Source: a virus. From it: a DNA stretch of 32,825 nucleotides. Location of the stretch: positions 1-32,825 of the IMG/VR virus record IMGVR_UViG_3300025102_000008, one strand, 5' to 3'. Below are positions 23,480-31,061 of the stretch, piece by piece (within the stretch, counting starts at the first letter, position 1; each line of letters begins with the position of its first letter). The position numbers and the translations under genes are program-made. The notes below the pieces were generated by a model that had not been told where the DNA came from, made no database searches, and saw nothing but the letters and a program-made list of their open reading frames with translations.

Positions 23480-24718
23480 ATGGACATCATAGAATTATTT
23501 ATAGACGAAGAGGATAACGTTTCAGGAATTGATGCAATAAGTATAGTAGAAAACCCCGCAATTCAAGAAGATTTTGTCTTTTTAAAGAATCAAGAATTTA
23601 AGTTAGCAGAACTAGATAAAGAGAAAAAGCTTTTACTAGGACCAGCATTAATTCCTAATAAACCAATTTACAGAAAAAGTGGTGACAAAGAGTATTATAT
23701 ATACTTTTCTAGAAACACTGTTAGACAAGCAAGTGAGCTGTTTTTAAAAAGAGCTAAACAACATAGATCTACATTAGAACACGAATCACCATTAAATGGA
23801 CTTACAGTAGTAGAGAGTTGGATAGTAGAAGGTGAGCAAGATAAGACAAGACTATATGATATGGATGTGCCTTTAGGTACTTGGATGGTTTCTATGAAAG
23901 TAGACAATGATGATGTTTGGGATAACTATATTAAAACAGGTAAAGTAAAAGGGTTTTCAATAGAAGGATATTTTGCTGATAAACTAGAAAGACCTAACGA
24001 GCCTAATAAACTTTCAGTATGTGATTGTGAAGATAAACTAGATAGTTGTATATGTAAAAACAAAGAGATACAAAAAATAGAAGAAGATGAAGCAAAAGAT
24101 TTATTAAGTGCTGTAAAATCTATTTTAAAACAAGATAAAGACACTTCTGGAGAAACTATAGAGCTAGAAACTTATAATGACTATCCAAACTCTGTTGCTA
24201 ACAATGCAAAAAGAGGTATAGATTTAAATAAAAAAGTAAATAACAAGTGTGCAACACAAGTAGGTAAAGTAAGGGCTCAACAACTAGCAAGAAAAGAAAA
24301 ACTAACAGTACAAACAATAAAAAGAATGTATAGCTACTTATCTAGAGCAGAAGAGTATTATAAAACAGGAGACACAGAAGCATGTGGATATATTTCTTAT
24401 TTATTATGGGGAGGTAAATCTGCAAAGTCTTGGGCAGAGAGTAAGCTTAAAAGTTTAGATCAACTAGACGACCAAAAATTAGCATCTATAGAGATAGACG
24501 GTAAAATAGCATATGACACAAAACAAGAAGCAATAATAAAAGCTGAAGAAATGGGATGTGAAGGTTACCACGAACATGAAGTAGAGGGTAAGACTTGGTT
24601 TATGCCTTGTGAGACGCATGAGCAAGAATTAAAAAAACCTTGTCAAGCAGGATATGAGATGATAGGTTTTAAAATGAAAAACGGAAGAAGAGTTCCTAAT
24701 TGTGTACCGATAAAGTAA
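23480..24718 (+). CDS. XkdF-like prohead protease with C-terminal extensions
   Basis: A 412-residue protein. Residues 1 to about 170 match phage head maturation proteases of the XkdF type: SGIDAISIVENPAI, HRSTLEHESPLNGLTVVESWIVEG (His and Ser candidates), PLGTWMVSMKVDNDDVWDNYIKTGKVKGFSIEGYF. A Cys cluster (CDC then CIC, about residues 181-192) follows. About 225-330 is a helical region (GKVRAQQLARKEKLTVQTIKRMYSYLSRAEEYY...GYISYLLWGGKSAKSWAESKL). The end is CQAGYEMIGFKMKNGRRVPNCVP. It should cleave scaffold and capsid during maturation. The extensions are of unknown role. Confidence 0.8.
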   Translation: MDIIELFIDEEDNVSGIDAISIVENPAIQEDFVFLKNQEFKLAELDKEKKLLLGPALIPNKPIYRKSGDKEYYIYFSRNTVRQASELFLKRAKQHRSTLEHESPLNGLTVVESWIVEGEQDKTRLYDMDVPLGTWMVSMKVDNDDVWDNYIKTGKVKGFSIEGYFADKLERPNEPNKLSVCDCEDKLDSCICKNKEIQKIEEDEAKDLLSAVKSILKQDKDTSGETIELETYNDYPNSVANNAKRGIDLNKKVNNKCATQVGKVRAQQLARKEKLTVQTIKRMYSYLSRAEEYYKTGDTEACGYISYLLWGGKSAKSWAESKLKSLDQLDDQKLASIEIDGKIAYDTKQEAIIKAEEMGCEGYHEHEVEGKTWFMPCETHEQELKKPCQAGYEMIGFKMKNGRRVPNCVPIK

Positions 24719-24918
24719 TGAGAAGAAGATATACAGTTCCATCATCAGGAAGAAGAGGGTGTTTATGTAGAGATAGAGATACATATTCAATAGAATGTTG
24801 TAATGACCAAGATTACATGGCACAAGGAATTGGTGATATAACAGGACCAATAGGACTTCTGTTGCAAGAGAATGGCGATTATATATTACAAGAAAATAAT
24901 AGTAAAATAGAATTATAA
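24718..24918 (+). CDS. Small Cys-rich hypothetical protein
   Basis: A 66-residue protein starting in a TAATG overlap with the protease gene; an upstream GTG at 24700 is less likely. The first half is basic with CLC and CC (RRGCLCRDRDTYSIECCNDQ). The second half contains MAQGIGDITG. Similar short proteins occur in Bacteroidota phage head blocks, with no known role. The Cys could bind metal. Confidence 0.6.
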   Translation: MRRRYTVPSSGRRGCLCRDRDTYSIECCNDQDYMAQGIGDITGPIGLLLQENGDYILQENNSKIEL

Positions 24919-24921
24919 AAA

Positions 24922-25380
24922 ATGGCAAATAAAAAAATATCAGCATTAAACGCTGCAACAGCATTGCAAGGAACAGAATTGATACCTGTAGTACAAAGCA
25001 GTGAAACAAAATACTCAACAGTAAAAGACATTGTAAACTATTTAGTTCCTACTACATTAACGGTTAGCGTAGCAGGTGGTACTGTAGATTTAGGAAGTTC
25101 AACTTATACAAATAGTGAGCTTATTGTTCTTACTTGGTCAGGATCAGCAGGAACTATAGAACTTACTTTGCCAGATGCTACAACCACAGCGAACACAAAC
25201 AGAGTAATCAGAATTATATCTGATACAACATTTTCAACCTCAACGCATGCAGATTTAACACCAGCTTCTGGTCAAACACTAGATGGTTCTTCTTCTGCAT
25301 ATAGAGTTAATAAGGAATATGAAGGTGTAACTGTTTGGAGCAACGGAACAGAGTGGTTTATAATACAAGCTAAAGCTTAA
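24922..25380 (+). CDS. Virion structural protein, probable head or fibre decoration
   Basis: A 152-residue protein that begins ANKKISALNAATALQGTELIPVVQSSETKYSTVKDIVNYL, a common N-terminal motif in phage structural proteins that attach to the virion. The body is beta-rich with Thr/Ser/Gly runs (GTIELTLPDATTTANTNRVIRIIS; NKEYEGVTVWSNGTEWFIIQAKA). It lies between protease and scaffold. A decoration or short fibre role is likely. Confidence 0.65.
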   Translation: MANKKISALNAATALQGTELIPVVQSSETKYSTVKDIVNYLVPTTLTVSVAGGTVDLGSSTYTNSELIVLTWSGSAGTIELTLPDATTTANTNRVIRIISDTTFSTSTHADLTPASGQTLDGSSSAYRVNKEYEGVTVWSNGTEWFIIQAKA

Positions 25381-25386
25381 AAATAT

Positions 25387-25417
25387 AACAAACAGAAATT
25401 AATTTAATTGTAATACT
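25387..25417 (+). promoter_or_regulatory. Late promoter-like element, scaffold/capsid operon
   Basis: AACAAA (25387-25392), N14, ATTGTAATACT (25407-25417), ending at the ATG at 25418. Confidence 0.6.
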
Positions 25418-26068
25418 ATGAAAGCGACAGAAATGTTAAAACAAGTAAAAGACCTACTAGGTATGAACGCTGCAGAAGTAGAAATAAATTTAGAGGAGCA
25501 AGATGTTAATCTTGAAGAGACTAAAGAAGAAACTACTGAATTAGCTACAGATCAAGTAGAAGAAACAAAAGTAGAGCTTGCAACTATGCAGCTTGAAAAT
25601 GGTACAACAGTAGAAGCAGAAGCTTTTGAAGCTGGTAATGAAATTTTTATCGTTACTGAAGATGAGAAAGTAGCTTTACCAGTTGGGGAATACACTCTTG
25701 AAGATGGTTTAAAATTAACCATAGAGCAAGAAGGTATAATTGCTTCTATGGGCGAAGCTGAAGTGGAAGAAGTTGAAGCTGCAGTAGATTACGCTACAAA
25801 AGAAGAGTTAGCGGAAGTAAGAAAAGCCGTTGAAGATATTGTAACTATGATTGAAGAATTAGGTTACGGTAAAAAAGACGAAGAAATGGCTTCTGAAGAT
25901 ATTAAAAAAGAATTATCTGAAGAACCAACAAAAGAAATCTTATCTGAAGTAGAAAAGGTAAAACACAATCCAGAAAGTGAAGAAAAAACACAATTAAACA
26001 TTCCTTCAAATTCTAGACCTATGAATACTTTAGACAGGGTAATGCAAACAATATCAAATTTTAATTAA
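25418..26068 (+). CDS. Probable scaffolding protein
   Basis: A 216-residue strongly acidic protein directly before the capsid gene. Long Glu/Val/Ala stretches (EEQDVNLEETKEETTELATDQVEETK) surround a small beta region (LENGTTVEAEAFEAGNEIFIVTEDEKVALPVGEYTLEDGLKL), and a helical segment (EELAEVRKAVEDIVTMIEEL) precedes a basic/polar tail ending LDRVMQTISNF. Length, charge and position fit a scaffold removed by the upstream protease. No sequence family is claimed. Confidence 0.7.
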   Translation: MKATEMLKQVKDLLGMNAAEVEINLEEQDVNLEETKEETTELATDQVEETKVELATMQLENGTTVEAEAFEAGNEIFIVTEDEKVALPVGEYTLEDGLKLTIEQEGIIASMGEAEVEEVEAAVDYATKEELAEVRKAVEDIVTMIEELGYGKKDEEMASEDIKKELSEEPTKEILSEVEKVKHNPESEEKTQLNIPSNSRPMNTLDRVMQTISNFN

Positions 26069-26079
26069 AATAAATAAAA

Positions 26080-27024
26080 ATGGCAAATAGCACAACATCA
26101 ATAACTACTACTTATGCAGGAGAATTTGCAGGCAAATATGTATCTGCAGCTCTTTTAAGTGGAAACACATTGGCTAACAATTTAATTACAGTTAAGCCAA
26201 ACGTGAAATACAAAGAAGTAATGAAAAAAGTTGCTTCTACAAGTATTGTTAAAAACGGAGCATGTGACTTTTCAGGTCAAGCAGACGTTTTAACTTTAAC
26301 AGAAAGAATATTACAACCAGAAGAATTCCAAGTGAATTTAGAGCTTTGTAAAAAAGACTACGTACAAGATTGGGAAGCTGTTCAAATGGGATATTCTACT
26401 ATAAACGAAACTTTACCTCCATCATTTTCTGATTTCTTAATCGGACATGTATCAGCTAAAGTTGCTCAAAAAATCGAAAACAATATCTGGACAGGAACAA
26501 ACGGAACAGATGGAGAGTTTGATGGATTTATAACTACATTAGGAGCTGATTCTGATGTAAATGACGTAACAGGTACAGCATCAACAGCAGCTAACATTAT
26601 TACAGAGCTTGGTAAAATTGCTGACGCAATTCCTTCTGCAGCATATGGTTCAGAAGATATGACTATCTACTTACCATCTAATATGTATAGAAACTACGTT
26701 AGAGCATTAGGCGGATTTGGAGCATCTGGTTTAGGAGCTGCAGGTACTGATAACAAAGGTACACAGTGGTACTCAAAAGGAGCAGGTCTTCAGTTTGATG
26801 GTATTCCAGTTGTATTAGCACAAGGTTTATCTAGCAATGACGCAGTTGCTGCAGAAAAATCAAACTTATTCTTCGGTACAGGTTTATTATCAGATCACAA
26901 CGAAGTAAAAGTATTAGACATGGCTGATCTTGATGGTTCTCAAAATGTAAGAATGGTAATGAGATTTACTGCTGGTATTCAGCACGCAATCGGATCTGAC
27001 ATTGTATTATACGCAACATCGTAA
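26080..27024 (+). CDS. Major capsid protein, HK97-like fold
   Basis: A 314-residue protein with features of HK97-type capsids in Bacteroidota phages: an N-terminal TTTYAGEFAGKYVSAALLSGNTLANNLITVKPN, a central KKVASTSIVKNGACDF, a P-domain-like segment (NMYRNYVRALGGFGASG), IPVVLAQGLSSN and a C-terminal FRFTAGIQHAIGSDIVLYA pattern (MRFTAGIQHAIGSDIVLY in this protein). It is followed by a strong terminator. Codons look more uniform than in neighbouring genes, as expected for high expression. There is no fused protease or scaffold. Confidence 0.85.
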   Translation: MANSTTSITTTYAGEFAGKYVSAALLSGNTLANNLITVKPNVKYKEVMKKVASTSIVKNGACDFSGQADVLTLTERILQPEEFQVNLELCKKDYVQDWEAVQMGYSTINETLPPSFSDFLIGHVSAKVAQKIENNIWTGTNGTDGEFDGFITTLGADSDVNDVTGTASTAANIITELGKIADAIPSAAYGSEDMTIYLPSNMYRNYVRALGGFGASGLGAAGTDNKGTQWYSKGAGLQFDGIPVVLAQGLSSNDAVAAEKSNLFFGTGLLSDHNEVKVLDMADLDGSQNVRMVMRFTAGIQHAIGSDIVLYATS

Positions 27025-27049
27025 TTAAAGATTGTATAACATAAGAAAG

Positions 27050-27081
27050 GGTAGGTAGCTAAACTGCCTACCTTTTTTTTT
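27050..27081 (+). terminator. Strong hairpin terminator between capsid and major tail genes
   Basis: 9-bp stem GGTAGGTAG/CTGCCTACC (one T-G pair), loop CTAAA, followed by nine T. Only 16 bases separate the T-run from the next ATG, so the next gene depends on read-through. Confidence 0.9.
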
Positions 27082-27097
27082 AAAAAATAAAAATAAT

Positions 27098-27646
27098 ATG
27101 GCTTGTGATTTAACTAAAGGAAGAAAAGAACCTTGTAAAGACGTAGTTGGAGGTATAAGAAAAGTATATTTTACTGATTTTGGTGATTTTGGAACTGTAA
27201 CAAGTGCAGACGAACAAATTACTGATATGAGTGGATCTTTTACTGCCTTTGAATATGACTTAAAAGGAAATTCATCTTTCGAAACAACAGTAAATAGCTC
27301 AAGAGAAAATGGAACAACGTTTTTCGAGCAAACATTAAACATAACATTAAAAAAATTATCTAAAGAAGATAATAAAGAATTAAAGCTGTTAGCATATGGG
27401 AGACCACATATAGCAGTAGAAGATTATAATGGTAATGTTATGGTAATGGGATTAGAAAATGGAGCAGACGTAAGTGGAGGAACAATAGTAACAGGAGCAG
27501 CAATGGGAGACCTTTCAGGTTATACATTAACGTTCACTGCACAGGAAACTTCACCAGCTAAATTTTTAGATAGTCCTACAGCAGCAGATCCATATGCAGG
27601 TATGGGTTCAGCTACAGTAACAGTAACTGAAGGAACTAACTCTTAA
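27098..27646 (+). CDS. Major tail (tube) protein
   Basis: A 182-residue beta-rich protein with the short-tube layout: ACDLTKGRKEPCKDVVGGIRKVYFTDFGD near the start, FEYDLKGNSSFETTVNSSRENGTTFFEQTLNITLKKLSKEDNKELKLLAYGRPHIAVED in the middle and a hydrophobic loop before the C-terminus (GYTLTFTAQETSPAKF). The pattern with two Cys and a KGIRK(V/A)Y-like strand is usual for Bacteroidota siphovirus tubes. Flanked by terminators on both sides. Expected to be abundant. Confidence 0.8.
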   Translation: MACDLTKGRKEPCKDVVGGIRKVYFTDFGDFGTVTSADEQITDMSGSFTAFEYDLKGNSSFETTVNSSRENGTTFFEQTLNITLKKLSKEDNKELKLLAYGRPHIAVEDYNGNVMVMGLENGADVSGGTIVTGAAMGDLSGYTLTFTAQETSPAKFLDSPTAADPYAGMGSATVTVTEGTNS

Positions 27647-27669
27647 TAATCCTTTAAATTAGATAAAGA

Positions 27670-27693
27670 AGGCACTAATTGGTGCCTTTTTTT
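27670..27693 (+). terminator. Terminator after the major tail gene
   Basis: 5-bp stem GGCAC/GTGCC (27671-27675, 27682-27686), 6-base loop TAATTG, extended by an A-U pair and followed by seven T. It is followed 13 bases later by a late element. Confidence 0.8.
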
Positions 27694-27706
27694 ATGCTTA
27701 ATAATT

Positions 27707-27737
27707 AACAAAATAACATTTATTTTATTGTTATAAT
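27707..27737 (+). promoter_or_regulatory. Late promoter-like element, portal operon
   Basis: AACAAA (27707-27712), N14, ATTGTTATAAT (27727-27737), ending at the ATG at 27738 and just downstream of a terminator. Confidence 0.65.
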
Positions 27738-28085
27738 ATGATAATATTACAGAACAGTTCTAGTTCTCAAACGATAAATTTTATTCCAAGAGAATACGTA
27801 GCATCTGATAGCAACATTTATAACATATCAATTATAAATGAAACGACAAACTCATCAGTATATGATGAAGATACAAATACATTTACCTTACTAGATTATT
27901 ACTATCAGTATTCAGATGTATTTACGTTAGTGGAAGATACGTTTTATACACTAACAATTAAAAAAAGTGGAAATGTTATTTATAAAGATAAAATATTTTG
28001 TACTAATCAAACTGTAACAAATTATTCAGTAAATAATAACGAGTATGAACCACAAGAAACAACAAACGATTTTATAGTACTATAA
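27738..28085 (+). CDS. Small structural protein upstream of portal
   Basis: A 115-residue beta-rich protein, first gene after the terminator and late element. It begins IILQNSSSSQTINFIPREYV and has many Tyr/Thr/Asn in alternating strands (YNISIINETTNSSVYDEDTN; FTLVEDTFYTLTIKK). Comparable proteins lie next to portal in related phages, but I do not know their role. The start is supported by the adjacent motif. Confidence 0.6.
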   Translation: MIILQNSSSSQTINFIPREYVASDSNIYNISIINETTNSSVYDEDTNTFTLLDYYYQYSDVFTLVEDTFYTLTIKKSGNVIYKDKIFCTNQTVTNYSVNNNEYEPQETTNDFIVL

Positions 28086-28086
28086 T

Positions 28087-29841
28087 ATGGAGAATCTACA
28101 CATAGTAAATTTATCAGAATATAATAAACCTAAAATATCAGAAGATAAACATAGGGATTGGGTTAATTACGGAGAAAACAATGATTACTATTCTTACTTA
28201 ATTAATTTATTTATTAATTCTGCAACAAACAATGCAATTATTCAAGGAATATCGCAATTAATATATGGCAAGGGATTAGATGCAACAGATAGTTCACAAA
28301 AGCCAGATGAGTATGCTGCAATGAGATCTATTTTTAAAAATGAAGATTTAAGAAATGTAATTCTAGATTTAAAACTATTAGGAGAAGGAAGTTTTCAGGT
28401 TTTATATCAAGATGGTAAAGTAGTAAAGTCAGAGCATTTTCCAAGACAAACATTAAGAGCTGAAAAATGTAATGATGATGGTGAAATTGAAGCTTACTAT
28501 TATTTCCATGACTGGAGCAAGATAAAAGCAAATAGTAAACCTAAAAGAATAGCAGCTTTTGGATTTGGTAATGGTAAAGAGCCAGAGATTAAAATTGTAA
28601 AAAGATATGTAAGTGGATATGATTATTATTGTCCAGTAGATTATCAAGGAGCATTAGCTTATGCTGAATTAGAGTCAGAAATATCAGACTATTTAATCAA
28701 TGATGTGCAAAATAATTTTTCAGGAACTAAAGTTGTTAATTTTAATAATGGCGTTCCAGATAGAGAAAAGCAAATGCAGGTTAAGTCAGATGTAATGAGT
28801 AAGCTTACAGGAGCAAGAGGAGAAAAAGTAATTATAGCCTTTAACAATAACGCAGAAAGCAAAACAACAATAGATGATGTACCTTTAAATGATGCACCAG
28901 CACATTATCAGTATTTATCTACAGAGTGTTCAAATAAACTAATTATAGGACACAGAGTAACATCACCATTGCTTTTAGGTATAAGAACAGAAAATAATGG
29001 ACTAGGATCAAACTCTGATGAAATTAAAACAGCTTCTTTGTTATTTGACAACGTTACAATAAAGCCTTATCAAGAGCTTTTAATTGGCTGTATAGACTCT
29101 ATACTTGCAGTAAACGAGATAAGCCTTAATTTGTACTTTAAAACGCTTCAGCCGCTTGCTTTCATAGAAACAGATAATGCTGTAACAGACGAATCAAGAG
29201 AAGAAGAGACAGGAGTTAAATTATCATCAGATATTGATGATGAAACATTAAACAATATAGCTGATAAATTAATTCAGACTGGTCAAGACGAACAGGATCT
29301 TTTAGATGATGGTTGGGAGCTTGTAGACGAGAGAGCTGTAGACCATGAGCAAGAAGAAGGATTAGATAAAATGATAGGACTAGCAAAAACAGGTACTGCA
29401 AGACCAAATGCTAAATCAGAACAAGATGGAGAAAACGAAGAGGGTTTAAGGTTTAGAGTAAGGTATCAATATGCACCTTTAAAAGTAAGCGATAATTCTA
29501 GAGATTTTTGTCAAAAAATGGTATCAGCAAAAAAGATTTATAGAAAAGAAGATATAGATAAAATGTCATCTGAAGAAGTAAATGCTGGTTTCGGACCTAA
29601 AGGTTCAGTTAAAACTTATGATATATGGTTATATAAAGGTGGTGCTAATTGTCATCACTTCTGGATGCGTAAAACATACATGAGTAAAAAAGAAGGTGTT
29701 AATCCAGATCCTAAAAATCCTAGATCTGAAGTTACAGTAAACAAAGCAAGAAAAGAAGGCTTTAAACCAGAAAAAAACAAGAAAGAAGTGGCAACTAGAC
29801 CAATAGATATGCCAAATAACGGATATAAAAACCCTAGATAA
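28087..29841 (+). CDS. Portal protein with C-terminal extension
   Basis: A 584-residue protein. Residues 1 to about 360 follow the Bacteroidota portal pattern: NAIIQGISQLIYGKGLDA, LDLKLLGEGSFQVLYQDGKV, HDWSKIKANSKPKRIAAFG, YDYYCPVDYQGALAYAELESEISDYLINDVQNN, GHRVTSPLLLGIRTENNGLGSNSDEIKTA. An acidic linker (about 365-450) leads to a domain at about 453-560 with FRVRYQYAPL, SRDFCQKMVSAKKIYRKEDIDKMS, YDIWLYKGGANCHHFWMRKTY. The latter recalls Mu gpF-like head-morphogenesis domains by its Cys and His positions. A basic, Pro-rich end follows. The fusion may bind DNA or capsid. The portal is the head vertex gate for DNA. Confidence 0.85.
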   Translation: MENLHIVNLSEYNKPKISEDKHRDWVNYGENNDYYSYLINLFINSATNNAIIQGISQLIYGKGLDATDSSQKPDEYAAMRSIFKNEDLRNVILDLKLLGEGSFQVLYQDGKVVKSEHFPRQTLRAEKCNDDGEIEAYYYFHDWSKIKANSKPKRIAAFGFGNGKEPEIKIVKRYVSGYDYYCPVDYQGALAYAELESEISDYLINDVQNNFSGTKVVNFNNGVPDREKQMQVKSDVMSKLTGARGEKVIIAFNNNAESKTTIDDVPLNDAPAHYQYLSTECSNKLIIGHRVTSPLLLGIRTENNGLGSNSDEIKTASLLFDNVTIKPYQELLIGCIDSILAVNEISLNLYFKTLQPLAFIETDNAVTDESREEETGVKLSSDIDDETLNNIADKLIQTGQDEQDLLDDGWELVDERAVDHEQEEGLDKMIGLAKTGTARPNAKSEQDGENEEGLRFRVRYQYAPLKVSDNSRDFCQKMVSAKKIYRKEDIDKMSSEEVNAGFGPKGSVKTYDIWLYKGGANCHHFWMRKTYMSKKEGVNPDPKNPRSEVTVNKARKEGFKPEKNKKEVATRPIDMPNNGYKNPR

Positions 29842-29843
29842 AA

Positions 29844-30344
29844 ATGGCACAAGCATTATTAATTAGCAGAAAAGATATAGTAAAGTTTACAGCAATGAAT
29901 GGTAATGTTGATACTGATAAGTTTATTCAGTTTATCAAGATAGCACAAGACATTCATATTCAAAACTATTTAGGTACAGATTTATTAAATAAGATAGAAG
30001 CTGACATAATAGCAAGTAGTTTAACTGGAAGTTATTTAAATCTAGTTACAGATTATGTAAAGCCAATGCTTATTCACTGGGCTATGGTAGAGTATTTGCC
30101 TTTTGCTGCATATACACTCGCTAATAAAGGAGTCTTTAAACACTCTAGCGAAAATGCAACAAACGTAGACAAAACGGAAATTGACTTTCTTATTGAAAAG
30201 GAAAGAAATTTAGCCCAGTACTATACGGACAGATTTATTAGCTACATGAGCTTTAATAATGACAGTTTTCCAGAATACAACAGTAACTCTAACGAGGATG
30301 TATATCCTGATAAAGATGCTAGTTTCGAGGGATGGGTATTATAA
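29844..30344 (+). CDS. Head-tail connector (gp6-like)
   Basis: A 166-residue helical protein directly after portal. Key parts are KFIKIAQDIHIQNYLGTDLLNKI and DYVKPMLIHWAMVEYLPFAAYTLANKGVFKHSSENA, the usual connector pattern of helices around a conserved YLG(T)DLL and an H-W/E-Y-L segment. The end is an acidic, disordered tail. It plugs the portal and joins the tail. Gene spacing of two bases after portal fits. Confidence 0.8.
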   Translation: MAQALLISRKDIVKFTAMNGNVDTDKFIQFIKIAQDIHIQNYLGTDLLNKIEADIIASSLTGSYLNLVTDYVKPMLIHWAMVEYLPFAAYTLANKGVFKHSSENATNVDKTEIDFLIEKERNLAQYYTDRFISYMSFNNDSFPEYNSNSNEDVYPDKDASFEGWVL

Positions 30345-30442
30345 AGAAAAAATACAAACCAAAAGCCTATAATGTGCAAAGATTAAAAAAATACATTATA
30401 GACTTGACAAAGAATAACAAAAAATTAAAAAACTTATTGTAA
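30332..30442 (+). CDS. Tiny basic protein
   Basis: A 36-residue ORF overlapping the connector by 13 bases. Over a third of the residues are Lys/Arg. Its 3' end overlaps the next late element, so the stop (30440-30442) lies within the promoter-like box. It fills an otherwise empty 100-base gap, but could be fortuitous. Function unknown. Confidence 0.4.
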   Translation: MGIIKKKYKPKAYNVQRLKKYIIDLTKNNKKLKNLL

Positions 30443-30446
30443 TAGT
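30416..30446 (+). promoter_or_regulatory. Late promoter-like element, fibre operon
   Basis: AACAAA (30416-30421), N14, ATTGTAATAGT (30436-30446), ending at the ATG at 30447. Confidence 0.6.
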
Positions 30447-30611
30447 ATGTTTGGAACAATATATGACGTATCGTGGTGGGGAAATGTAAATGAAGAAAAT
30501 GGATGGGGTATAATATACCCTTTTGACGCTGACGGTTCGTATTTTAGAGCAGACACAACGCTAGTATTAGCAGATAGTACATTATATACAGCAGATAAAA
30601 CATTATATTAA
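30447..30611 (+). CDS. Small structural protein, Trp-rich
   Basis: A 54-residue ORF (ATG 30447, TAA 30609-30611). It starts MFGTIYDVSWWGNVNEENGWGIIYPF and has an alternating strand end (TLVLADSTLYTADKTLY). Trp/Tyr/Gly richness suggests a small virion protein. It is directly preceded by a late element and followed by a fibre-like gene two bases on. No named family. Confidence 0.55.
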   Translation: MFGTIYDVSWWGNVNEENGWGIIYPFDADGSYFRADTTLVLADSTLYTADKTLY

Positions 30612-30613
30612 TT

Positions 30614-31060
30614 ATGGCAAAACAAACGATAAATATAGGAACAACAGCAAATGACGGAACAGGAGATCCAATAAGATCCGCATTTGATAAAACAAATGAT
30701 AACTTTACAGAGTTATATGACGGTGCTGGTGTAGCAGATGATTCAATAACATACTCTAAACTAGCAGATGAATTTACTACTATTGATTCTCTTACAGCGG
30801 CAGCAACAGTAGACATAGACTTTTCAGACGCACAAGTTTATACATTAACTATAACTGAAGCAACAACATTAACATTTAGTAATGTTTCTACAGGAATGGT
30901 TAAAGACATTATAGTAACAGGAAACTTTGCATTAACACTACCAACATCTTTAAAAGAGATAAGCGGTACATATGATGGAACAGTTTCAAATTTAATACAA
31001 GTAGTATCTACAAATGGAGCTACTGAACAATGGGGTTCAATTTCACAAGAAGCAGTATAA
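30614..31060 (+). CDS. Fibre-like structural protein with T4-type N-terminal motif
   Basis: A 148-residue protein. The N-terminus QTINIGTTANDGTGDPIRSAFDKTNDNFTELY is the repeat found in many phage fibre and collar proteins that mount on the virion. The rest is beta-rich (DIDFSDAQVYTLTITEATTLTFSNV) and ends in a Gln/Trp strand. It is probably a short fibre or attachment adaptor for the long fibre. The following gene starts one base after its stop. Confidence 0.7.
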   Translation: MAKQTINIGTTANDGTGDPIRSAFDKTNDNFTELYDGAGVADDSITYSKLADEFTTIDSLTAAATVDIDFSDAQVYTLTITEATTLTFSNVSTGMVKDIIVTGNFALTLPTSLKEISGTYDGTVSNLIQVVSTNGATEQWGSISQEAV

Positions 31061-31061
31061 T

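Noticed and set aside
27001-27041. ATTGTATTAT and ATTGTATAAC at the capsid end, resembling the right late box
   Set aside because: Neither has AACAAA 20 bases upstream, and the first is coding (I-V-L-Y). They do not fit the fixed-spacing element.
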